Part shown: piece after piece, positions 53,922 through 64,000 of the stretch | Numbering within the stretch: the stretch's first letter is position 1 | How the letters are laid out: every line of letters starts with the position of its first letter | From: Blastomussa wellsi | Lineage: Eukaryota; Cnidaria; Anthozoa; Scleractinia; Plerogyridae | Assembly (NCBI GenBank): GCA_947652115.1 | Contig: OX393565.1 | Span: forward strand, 21,369,435-21,433,434 | Direction of reading: 5' to 3' | DNA: 64,000 nt | Notes under the pieces: model-generated | What the model saw: only the letters and a program-made list of their open reading frames with translations | What the model was told of the DNA's origin: nothing | Databases searched by the model: none | Made by a program: the position numbers and the translations under genes

Positions 53922-54827
53922 ATTTGCACTGAAATCACATGTAATGCACAGTTAACAAATAGGAAAAATTGTCTAAAATGATCTCAGCAATTTCAATCTT
54001 TGGGCTACACTAGTATACCACTTATTTTCTATGATGCAATTTACATGTATCCAATCGAAGCCATTTTAAAACATTTGAAAGTAGTCTGCATGAGAAGAAA
54101 AATGCCGCTTACTTTTTTAAATATCTTTTTTCGTTCCAGAGATTTTTAAAATATGCAAATTAGCTAAGTGATGACATCATACACTGTACGTTGCCTCTAC
54201 ACCAATCAGAACTCAGGAAACGCAATATACCATAGCTAGTTTTTAATAATTACATTTAGCCTATCACATGGGTCCTACGTTATTGCGGGCTCAAGGGAGC
54301 CCGCAACACTAATCTTAACAGTGGCCAGCGGATCGCCTGCGCACCACGTTTATAACAGGGACGGTCAAACCGGAAGTTGAAAATTTTCTTCTTCCTCCAA
54401 AAACGATAAGAATGCGAAAAATGTGTCAATTACAACAGTTTCACGCGTGAGCGCCACTTCTATAAATTGATGGACAGCATCGAAAAATAAAAGTGGCTAA
54501 ATAAACAACGAAGAAGTAAAATCTCTGCAGGATGCGTATCAGCCAGCCGTATCAGATAACACCAAGTGCGCCTCGAATATGTTCGCTTCAAAAGCATAAA
54601 ATTCCGAGCTAAAAATTGAAAAATAAAACAAACGTAAGAGATACTTCGTTTCGAATTAAAAGCAAAATTGAAGTCAAAACCGTCGAAATAGCAAAAATTT
54701 TAAAGCCTCTCCTAGTATAGTGTATACTGTTTTAGGAGATTTTCTATTAAAGCTTAAAGTGCAATTCTGCATGCAAGAATTAAATTAATTCACGTACCAC
54801 GCTACAGCGAAAGTTTTAACTAATATT

Positions 54828-55405
54828 TCTCAAACTCATTAATAATTCATCACGTTAAAACAAAGGAAATCAGAACCGTAACCGTGGTTTGGAAATGTGA
54901 TCTTAATTAGCATAGATTTTTACGATTTTATTTCTTCGTTTTCACCGTAGTTTTAGTTTCGATTGAGAAGATAGATCAAACACTCGAGACAGTGTTTCAT
55001 CGGCTATCCAAACACCTCGAAGTTCATTAAAAATACTCCGCTGCGCGTCGTATTTTCAACTCTCTTCTCGGTGTTTGGATATCCCGATGAAACACTGTCG
55101 CTCGTGTTTGATCTATTACATCAAACACGAGAGGCAGTGTTTCATCACATTTCCAAACACCGAGAAGAGAGTTGAAAATACGACGCGCAGCGGAGTATTT
55201 TTGACGAACGTCGAGGTGTTTGGAAATGTGATGAAACACTGTCTCGAGTGTTTGATATATCTTCTCAATCGAAACTAAAGGTACGGAGAAAAAAGAAGAA
55301 ATAAAATCGTAAAAATCTATGCTAATTAAGACCACATTTCCAAACCACCGTTACGGTCTGATTTCCTATGTTTTAACGTGATGAATTATTAATGAGTTTG
55401 AGAAT
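54828..55405. mobile_element. Foldback element, complete near-palindrome
   Basis: Left TTCTCAAACTCATTAATAAT, right ATTATTAATGAGTTTGAGAA; arms of about 280 bp each. Inside, CAGTGTTTCATC-type segments occur four times, alternately inverted, with CTCCGCTGCGCGTCG / CGACGCGCAGCGGAG near the centre. Partial copies at 18641 and 38103. Confidence 0.9.
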
Positions 55406-56846
55406 TTTAGCCGACGGTTGCAGTCAATTGTTCACTCAATGGTTTTACCGATCGTTCTAAAAATTCCATGGCAATTTGAAGAAGTATTGTATATTACCAT
55501 TTTGTAGTCAGAAGTCTTGAGAAGCCGCATTAAGTCGATCTGTTTTCAAATCTGTGATTGGAAGCCAAACACATTCAAAAACAACCATGACTGCTTGTCT
55601 TCGCGGCCGTTGAACTATTAAAAGATGACTCCTTCGTTAGCAAGATTTTAGCACCCTTTACTCCATGATTTTCCTCATAAGAGACACGTAAAATTGAACG
55701 GTGTTTTTATTTTTCACTTTTCGCCCCGAAGAGGGAATTTTCTGTGTTCAGAATTAAAAACAAAGCCTTCAAAAACAAGTGTCGCGACTCGCCAAGACGC
55801 GCCATGATTTTCTTGTACATGCGGATTAAGGAAAACCTCTTTTGTAGGACCCCAAGAGTTCACTAGTATGGACAGAAAACAGATTCTGGTTGGTTTATTG
55901 GCCCTAATTTACTGGAGAACAATAGGAAAGCTAAATCTCCTGAGGGGGAGGGAGGGAAAGGGCAGCACGCGCTTTTCCCGGCCGACTGTGGCCGGAAAGG
56001 GAATTCCAGGGGTGGTTTTCGCGCGGCTGGTTTCGGCCGGCACGGGTGCCAATGCTTTAACCTGTGGCAGGGCGCTGCCTGTTGTTACACTAGCTTTTAG
56101 ATTAATGATGTCATACTTGACTTTCCACCCTGTGTCAGTAGCAGTTTAAAGTATTGCGCACCTTTTTATTTCCGGACAACGATTTTATACGTGATGCACT
56201 TGATTGAATTCAATATTATAACAATTTCATCGGGCCTTTCGGTGTATTTTGCGTCCTAAAAATGGAAAATTCAGCGAATTCTATTTAGGCATTCTACGTC
56301 GACTAATCAGAAACAAGAAAATAACGAAGCCAGCCAATCAGAACTAGAAACCATTCAATTGATCGCGTCGTTTTCATGCTGGCGGTGCTTGCATCTAAAA
56401 CTGGAAATTGTGTTTGAGGTTTTCAAAACTTAACAGAAAAGTAAATTCTCAGGTTTCTTTTCCTACAAAATTCTATTTCTCAACTTCTCTACGGATTTCC
56501 ACTTCAGGTTCCTCACGGTTGAACAAGACAACAGTTTTCTCTTTGACTTTTTCGCCGCCACCTTGTTCAACCTGAAGGAACCATAGGCTCAAACTGTAGA
56601 GAAGGAAGAGAAGTTGAACATTAGAACTGACTGTGGAGGAAGAAGAGTTAAAAAATGGAATGTAGGAAGAGGAGAAGGTGGAGGAAATGATTATAATTGA
56701 GAATGAGAGGATGGAGGAGGAGTTACACATTAGAATTGTGGAGGAGAAAGAAAGGTACAGGACGGGTACATTGGGGTGCGATGTAGGAAGGGTTTTATAG
56801 GAGGATGTATGTATAATAGCATTAACTGTCAGTACGTAACGTGATA
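55406..56846. other. Intergenic stretch, no gene recognised
   Basis: An open frame at 55868-56149 has no recognisable domain and sits over a GC-rich CCGGCCGACTGTGGCCGG region. A purine-rich AGGAGGAAGA stretch lies at 56600-56760. Confidence 0.45.
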
Positions 56847-59800
56847 TCATTCAATACAAAATCTAATTCTACGTTTTCTTTCATCCGTGCCCAATCTCTG
56901 GTTATTAGTCGTTTTATATTTCTCCAGCAACGTTTCCATGGCGGCGAAGACCTTATCTGGATAGTGAACGTCATCTAGGTCCAATGTACCACCAGGATAG
57001 GAATCGGTCATTGGATACACGTCTATGACGTCATACCCTGCTTGACACATGGCTGACATCGCGAAAGCGCTGAATAGGAGAACCCGCTGCGTGAGACAAG
57101 AATTAAAAACGCCTCCTTATAAATGTTATGCTCTAAACACTAATAGCATATACCTTCGAGTCCTTCGATTTCAAGATATTTTTGTTATCGCTTAGAGTGT
57201 GGGAGAGGGAGGAAAGGAAAGCTTTCAGAGGCTCACCAGAACCACCCCAACCGGATTATGTGGTTAACTCTGGCTCACGTTATTAATATAAGCTCGAGTG
57301 TGATCCGTAACAGCTTAAAGACCTAATAACTAGGTGTCTTGCCCGAGTAGCTTACGTAACACTAGCACTATTCAATTATTTCGTTTACAGGCTTTAAAGC
57401 AAACAGATCTGATCGTTTGATGTAACGTACAAGAATTGTCGCACATACCTGCGTCGTTAAGAATCTAGCATCCGTTTTTTGAGGGTTCCTGCCTTTGTGC
57501 TTACATATAGCAGTTGTTGATTTCCAAATGATCTTCGCTTTATACTTTGGAACTTTTTCTCCTTGTGAATTCACTTCAGTTTCCTTCAAGATCTTTATCA
57601 CATCTGCAATAACTTTCTGGTAGGTAGTAAAATTAACACTGACCGGATAGTGGAGTCCAAGGTTTAATAGCAGTACACTGTCTTTCTGTTGCATCTCCGG
57701 TTTACCAAGAACGCTGCGAAGGGCGTCAAGGACCTTTGCAGGACTGAAATCCAGATCATCGTCCTCTTCTTTTTTCAGCTTCTCGTCCATTATGGGATAA
57801 AGCCAGTGATAGCTATTCTTGCAATTTACGTAGAGCTTTTTACACAGGGCAGCACGTGAATTTAGTGAATCAAATAGACGAACACCCAATGAATCGCCGT
57901 AGACCAACAGAGTACCAGAAGCGCTGTGGTTTGATGGCAATGACCAGTTGTACGACTCTGTAGGCGGACAGAGATAAAAAAAAAAAACAGAAAAGAAAAG
58001 ATTAAGATTGAGGATTTGAACGAAAAAAAAACAAATAAATTGTGTTCGTTAGTAGCGGAGCGCCAACGGCCCCAAGGGCCGCAAAGCGGAGCCCCATAAC
58101 CATGGGAGAGAAATATGAGAAATATGAGAACCATGCATTCAGGTTTTCATGGTCGACATGGCCAGTGGCATGGATCGCGGGCGCGTGTGCCCTACGACGA
58201 AGTCGCACAAAATGGCAGCCATTGGGGTAGCCATGCCTTGTCAGTAGGGTATTAACATGTCTTTTTGAGGGACTATTGTTTATTGGCGCCCGCTTAGTGT
58301 CATTTAAATGACACTACAAGGGTGCCAAAAACAATATTCCCGATAAAAGTCATGTTAATGTCATTATTATCCATATACAAGGTCAAATAACACCTGATGA
58401 CTCAAATTTAATAGTGTTTTCAAGAATACAAGTAAGAACTTACTTCGCGCTGAAAATGTTATAACTGTAAAAGCCGGACCGATATGTTCTGAACAGGTGT
58501 AGAACTTTGCCGATATAGCTAAAGTCTCTGAAAATAATCGCCAATGAGTTAAGGACACATAGATAATCAATATTTAACGAACCTACAATTTCCAGTTGAT
58601 CGTCGGTGTAAAATTCCCGCAGTACGTCAATCAAGTGAACAACGTTTCGCTTCTCGTAAAGACAACAAGAACTTGCTTTCTTTGTTTCTTCTGGATCGTG
58701 CTCTTGCTTCTAGCCTATCTTCAAGTCTAAACCCGAATTTTTTGTCTGTATTCTTCCCATTTATAACAAGTAGGCCGATTTTTCTCTTTGAAAACTATGC
58801 GTTTTGTGTGAAACTGAACTTCAAAGCTTGCTGTTCGCTCGTACGCACCTCGATGGTTTTCCCGCTTCAAACGGTCTAAACGTAATCTGATTGGTTTAAA
58901 TTCATCGCGTGAACCAATCAGCTTCAGGGCCGTTGCGGCCCGCACAGCGTGTGTTTTGACGATCAATTTGACCGAGTATGTGGATAATAATATACCTTGT
59001 CAGCCTTATCAGCTTACATCTTTGGTATTTGACATCCATGTTATGGTCAATTGACAGCTGTCAAATCGAGGTGCCCACTGACCAGTAACATGAAATCGTG
59101 GGCTCAGGTTAGAACTCATCGCGGTGACTTGTTTTTTTTTAAGTGTACCGCTGATTAGGCATTGGTTTTCTTCACTGATCGCGGGCTCAGGTCCGTTTTT
59201 TTCTTCTGGCAACCCCAAATTTTGTACCGTATTGAGAACTCTAGAGGCCAGACGTTTGCTTTCTTGACTTTGCTAGACGTGAACCCCAGGCGAACGCTCC
59301 GCCAGCATGGGCAAAATCTGGTTTTGCACATATACCAATAGCAATCTCGACCAATAAGGAGTAAGTTTTAAAGGATACTTTTTCGTTTTGACCAATCAGA
59401 ATTCATTAATTTTGCACATTTTGTTATGAAGATGATATTCCAATCCATCACTAACCATCCAGATATGAGCGCCATTTTCCATTTGTCCACCGACCAAATC
59501 CATCCCACAAGTGGTTACAGCTGTAAGCACAAGAATCCAATTTGTCTGGCAAAAGAAATGAAACAGAGAGATAAAATACCTAATGCCCAAAGGTTCCCCA
59601 ACGATAAACACATTCCCCCTTACGTTCAAAAAACATGCTTAGAAACAAATTACCTAATGCCCATACATCCCTCCCGCTACCTCTCCGTTTTGCTTCGCTT
59701 AAAATTTTCTTGTCTATTCGACAAGTAATAAGGGGGAAAGATTAAACGTTTACTTATGACTGAGCCATTAGGCCTTATTTTGCCAAGTACCGGAAACATC

Positions 59801-62800
59801 GATCGATGGTCGATCGACATCCCCCAGTACAGTCCATCACCCTGGGAAAGTTAACAAATTGTTTATCATATCTCACAATGACGTTAACGCTCAACAGAGA
59901 AGTGCACAAAGTCTAAAAATAGAATGCAAATTAGGCCCCGTCCACATGTATCCGTTTTCATTTTAAAACGCAACTTTTTTGTTACGGATACGGCTTCCGT
60001 CGACACGTATTCGATGAAAACGGTCACCGAAAACGCAACTCTTTGAAAACGCTGTCCAGAGTGAAATTGCGTGTACGTGTACATGTGGACGGTAGACTAC
60101 GAGCAGTCTCTTTTTTTCTTAGTCCGTCGAGTGCGAGCGAAAAAAATGCCCGCGCGAAACCTGGGAGACGCGCCCACACGGCGAAGCACGCGTCGCCGCG
60201 TGGGCGCGTCTCCCAGGTTTCGTGCGGCCATTTTTTCGCTTCGCGCTCGACGGACAAAAAAAAAACAGGGACTGCTCGTAGTCTATGTGGACGGGGAAAA
60301 CGTAACTTTTCGAAAACGATGACGTATCAGTATTGGATCCAGCCCACCCGCGCGAAAGAAAATGGCACCACGTGGCTTCCCTTCCTCAGCGGTATCTGCG
60401 TTTTCGAATCGTTTCAGCGTTTTCGTGTGGACGGGTGAAAACGATATGAAAATGCTCCGTGTGGACGCGAATTTTTTTGAAAACGGAGAAAAAAGTTGCG
60501 TTTTCAAACGAAACCGGATACGTGTGGAGGGGGCCTTAGTGGAACTCAGCAACATTAGCGCGTTCTGAGAGAAATAGAAGGAATGTAGGCGAAATTTTTG
60601 TTGCAAATGTGTTTTAGGATCACCGACTTTCGTGCTTCAAGAAATCTTCAAAATCGTCCGCAATTTCGGTTTGTTCGTCGTTGTTATGACGTCACTCGCA
60701 CGCTTCGCTGTTATTATATGACCGTGTCTCACAGAGACTGGGAACTAACAATAGACGAATTTGATTGGCTAAAATCGATATTGACCGCGGTCTAGAATTC
60801 CCCATCCAGACCTGTTACATTTTGCGCGGGGAGGGGGGGGGGGGGTTACGTTACAAACAAAAAGCAAAAGTTGTGAGTTAGCAAAGAGAACAATCAAACT
60901 TTAAGCTGGCGTGTCGCCATTCATAAGCAAAATGTCAATGAGTACGAACCGGCTACATTATCTTATCTTATCTTTCTTGTTTGGTCATATAATAAACATA
61001 ATAAACATCTTATTAACCCATTGACTTCTGGAGATTGTTAGACATTTTGAACATTTTCTAGTCATGATCAGTTGTAGGCTAAATCTGCTCCAAATCTCTC
61101 CGAAATGCATTTGTCAGACATGCCAGGTGTTTCACTAGCATCGCATTCAACGACATTTTAGCTCGGGCATGCGCACAAATCAAAATTTCGAACGAGAAAG
61201 TGACCCAACTCTTTGGGCTTTTTGATTTCTTTATTATTCTGATGACGTCAGAAGCGGAACAAAGGACAAAGAATGTCACGGCCGGTGCAGTCAATGGGTT
61301 AACCGAGCTTAGTCGGTCTGTATGGGAGAATCTTGACATCGGCCGTGAATACAGACCTCAGCGCATTTGGCCCGTACTCACGACCTCGGTCAAGATACTC
61401 CAATACGGACCTCCTACGCGGTTAATTATTAGTCACACTGCATATTATATTTACTAAGCAAAGCAACCTGCTTGCAAATAGCCCATTTCCGAGTTCCCTT
61501 TTACTTTTCTTTCAAAACGAGTCTAAGTGCGAAACTATTCATTTGAAAATGAGTTTGATTTCCATGAAAATGAACACTGAGGTAAAACACATTTTCACAT
61601 GAATGGTTTCGAACTTGGACTCGTTTTAAAATTAACAATTATTCCACGAGCGCGCGTTGGATATGAGATGGTAGATAGCCAACGAGGTGCGTAGCGCCGA
61701 GTTGGCTATAACCATCTCATATCCAACATGCGCGAGTGGAATAATTGTTTTATTAAAAACGCCCCAAAAATATTGTACAAACATTGCAAAAATGCATCCT
61801 TTTACGCGTACACGTACCAGTTTGGTAGGTCAATGGTATATGAGCTGGTATGCTATTGCCTCTCAACCAATCAAAACTCAGGAAATGCAATATACCATAG
61901 CTAGTTTTTAATAATAGTAAATAGCCTATCACGTTTGCACGCAGTGCACGATTTCTAGGAGTTTATGCTCGGTGGTTGGCAACCTTGTAACCTTGCTCAC
62001 AGCGATGACTACCATCTTAATATTCTTTTGTTGGTATTTAAATTAGCCCTTCTTGCCTCGTTTTTAAAAATCAAAAGAATATTTTATCTTGAGCGAGGCA
62101 ACAAGGGCCAATTTGTATGTGTATAAATCAGCGGCCATTTTTGAATAAGGTGTATATTCTGATTTTGTTCGGTACAGTAGTACGTATTTTCGTTATTTGT
62201 TTTGAACAATGTTTACTATAAAATAAAAAAATGCAGTTATAGTAAAGGATTTCATTAAAGAAGACGAAACTTCTGTTTATATCCAAGGCTTTTAAAACTT
62301 TGAGAACTTACTCATGAAAGGGATGTCAGTTTTTGCCTGTGCTAAGTTGATTTTTAAAGAATCTCCATTCTTAAAGGGCTGCATTAAGTAGTCGTCTAAT
62401 GTGCCTAGTAGCCCATCTTTCTGAAACTTGCCCTGAGCATTGCCCTTAATGAACCAGTCACGTGGTGGATCTCTGAAGCCATCACAAAGACTATAGTCAA
62501 GATAAATCATCAGCTGATAGACACCAGGCTCCGTGGTGAGAAATAGAGCTTCGTAAGTTCCATTATTGTGATCAAAAACAGTGGCCGCAACGCTTGATGG
62601 GCCTCGTACGTAAACCCTCCACGTGTCTCCACCAATCGTCTTTGTTCGACTATCTGACGTTCTTGATTGAATGAAAATCTTGCTAAATTCTCCTGCTGGC
62701 CTGATGTCTTTGAAAATGACGTCACTTGTTGTAGTGCTACTTCTGTTTTGTTTGCTCCATCCATCGTTCACTTGTCCCCAGGCCATATTTCCTACACACG

Positions 62801-63215
62801 GCTTAATCATACTTTGCCAGTCTACGCGTGCGCGGCGTTGACGTAACCACTCGCTACGAAAATCGTGAAATCGTTGTGAAATTGACGGATTCTGACCATC
62901 TTTAACGGTCGGAATAGCCTTGGTCATCTTAAAATCATTTTTAGCTGGCTCTAGAGTGATACGCGAGAGATTTCGTGTTAAATTCCCTGCCATATGTATG
63001 CTATTTCGTCTTATATTCAAGTCTTCATAGTTACCTCGTGAGGAGGCATCTGATTGTTGAAACGGGTATTCATGAATTATAGCCACAGGCGGTCGCATTG
63101 CATGATATTTCTCGTCCATCAAGAAATACCGGAAGTACAAATAAGCGGCCAGGCATGCGCAAAGGCAGAAAGCAAGAAAGCGTGAAAGACGGGAAAACAC
63201 TCGATAGTGTTTCAT
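56847..63215 (-). CDS. NXPE-family (neurexophilin / PC-esterase) protein
   Basis: Exons in transcript order: 62312-63215, 59456-59545, 58444-58527, 57449-57957, 56847-57086; GT-AG, phases agree, 608 residues. A signal anchor at about 13-29 (FLAFCLCACLAAYLYF) suggests a type II Golgi/secretory protein. Residues 155-260 hold the immunoglobulin-like NXPE domain with GGDTWRVYV, VFDHNNGTYEALF and YQLMIYLDYSLC. A Trp/Cys-rich linker (YSCNHLWDGFGRWTNGKW) leads to the PC-esterase domain: YGDSLG at 379-384 has the GDSL nucleophile Ser, and DLDDVHY near 565-571 carries the D-x-x-H pair. Together they give a complete predicted catalytic triad, so the domain may be an active acyl/acetyl esterase. Substrate unknown. 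Exon 3 (28 codons) is the least certain. Confidence 0.88.
58249..58362. mobile_element. Small palindromic MITE
   Basis: In intron 3 of the NXPE gene. GGTATTAACATGTCTTTTTG / CTTTTATCGGGA side and central TGTCATTTAAATGACA; arms CATTAACATGAC and GGCGCCCGCTTAG / CAAGGGTGCC pair imperfectly. Confidence 0.6.
59933..60538. mobile_element. TAGGCCCCGTCCACA MITE with a nested palindrome
   Basis: In intron 1 of the NXPE gene. Outer ends AGGCCCCGTCCACATG and CGTGTGGAGGGGGCCT, with many AAAACGCAACTTTT-type segments. The nested palindrome at 60090-60285 is GACTACGAGCAGTC.. / ..GACTGCTCGTAGTC with GGGAGACGCGCCCACACGGC / GCCGCGTGGGCGCGTCTCCC near the centre. Confidence 0.85.
61514..61627. mobile_element. 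MITE with AAAACGAGTC ends
   Basis: AAAACGAGTCTAAGTGCGAA pairs with TTCGAACTTGGACTCGTTTT; inner CATTTGAAAATGAG / CATTTTCACATGAATG. Confidence 0.8.
61636..61749. mobile_element. MITE palindrome
   Basis: AACAATTATTCCACGAGCGC pairs with GCGCGAGTGGAATAATTGTT; inner GTTGGATATGAGATGG / CCATCTCATATCCAAC and AGCCAACGAGG / CCGAGTTGGCT. Confidence 0.88.
61830..61930. repeat. Interspersed repeat shared with 54170-54260
   Basis: Shared AATATACCATAGCTAGTTTT and CCAATCA.AACTCAGGAAA segments at both places. Confidence 0.7.
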
Positions 63216-64000
63216 TGAGACCTTTCGCTTGCGTGCTCGTAGATTCCTTATTTAGAATTTTCGCAAGGACTTGTCGGTGCTCCTCATATTTCATCGGCCG
63301 ATTGATTTAATCAACGTGGATTAACACTCATTGGAGCATGTGGCAACAGCGCCAACGGCTGGCGTTGTACAGCTCTACAATAAAGGGAGAGAGAAAATTA
63401 GGGACAACTATTTCAAGGCTCATCCTCGGTGTCAACACCTGGGGAACTCACCAGTGACGTAAAACAAAGAACGAACAAGGTAACAAAGAACCTCCCAACA
63501 ATATAGAACGGAAAACAATAGCTCAAAAACCAAAAAATAAGGCAATTCCAGAAAAAGTGGAAATTGAATTGCATAATTCGTGTTACTTAACCCATGTATA
63601 GCGTTTGACCGAAAAACAAAAGAATGTGTATGGCCACCTCGTTCCCAGGGTCTCTCATCTTCCCGCCCGGGACTCACTAACATTTTCCTCGAAAGAAAAG
63701 GAAAAATAACCGACAGCTATCGATGGCAAAAGTGATGCGTTTTGTGAATTATACTAAAAGTAAAGGAATCTCCGTTGTTCAACGTCAACTCTAACGGATT
63801 TTCCGCTTGCTATTCTACGCTGCTGAGCTAGATATTTCTCAGAGACGTTAAAGATCAGGCGAGAAATCCGGCAGATAATGTAGAAATATTTTGTCGGCGA
63901 GAACCATCAGACGCAAAGTACGTGTCTGTTCGCATACGTATGTATTATACAAGCGTGCTTGCATTGATGTAAAAAAATTCATCGTTTCCCGGCACTACTT
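63216..64000. other. Upstream region of the NXPE gene, no further gene seen
   Basis: Contains the NXPE 5' flank, a partial short TIR element at about 63424-63545, and otherwise nothing recognisable to the window end. Confidence 0.5.
63424..63545 (-). mobile_element. Short TIR element, partial copy
   Basis: Reads CTCGGTGTCAACACCTGGGG, GTGACGTAAAACAAAGAACG and AATAGCTCAAAAACC; the far TIR is missing. Same family as 3941/12252, 17379 and 19946. Confidence 0.65.

Noticed and set aside
55868..56149. Small GC-rich gene of 93 codons
   Set aside because: No domain, no splice context, and the sequence overlaps short inverted CCGGCCG stems. More likely a repeat fragment.
56473..56850. 125-residue Ser-rich ORF on the minus strand
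   Set aside because: It is produced by a purine-rich AGGAGGA stretch and lies just past the NXPE stop codon, in its likely 3' UTR.

Overview
The window is animal nuclear DNA, most likely from an anthozoan cnidarian such as a stony coral (inferred, not proven). The DNA is AT-rich. Its genes are split by GT-AG introns and their products resemble metazoan families. It is packed with small inverted-repeat transposons, a tRNA-derived SINE and a DIRS retrotransposon. No bacterial operon, CRISPR array or rRNA gene is visible.

Layout. 1-3940: minus-strand DIRS-like retrotransposon, open at the window start and broken by frameshifts. 3941-12285: a short TIR element split by an 8.2 kb Mutator-like element (4054-12251, about 1.1 kb TIRs, perfect 9-bp target duplication). 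That element holds a CAGGG-end element (5406-10453), which holds a TTAA-flanked element and a 373-bp direct repeat. 12557-17019 (+): glycine N-methyltransferase, 5 exons. 19783-31213 (-): PRPF39, 13 exons, with two paralogous H/ACA snoRNA candidates in introns 11 and 12. 31389-36590 (+): TMEM179-family protein, 4 exons. 36600-41750: nested foldback repeats and a tRNA-like element. 41757-47030 (-): a second TMEM179-family gene with the same exon plan. 47248-50797 (+): sororin-like cohesion factor, 4 exons. 50900-56800: foldback elements. 56847-63215 (-): NXPE-family protein, 5 exons. 63216-64000: no gene recognised.

The genes do not form one pathway. PRPF39 works in U1 snRNP and splicing, GNMT in methionine/SAM metabolism, sororin in sister-chromatid cohesion, and the other three encode membrane or Golgi/secretory proteins. 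Two head-to-head pairs (PRPF39/TMEM179-like and TMEM179-like paralogue/sororin-like) have start codons only 176 and 218 bp apart and probably share promoters. The two TMEM179 genes converge tail to tail.

All exon boundaries were read by eye from splice signals and family resemblance. Each of the six spliced gene models keeps one open frame with consistent phases, but none has transcript support here.
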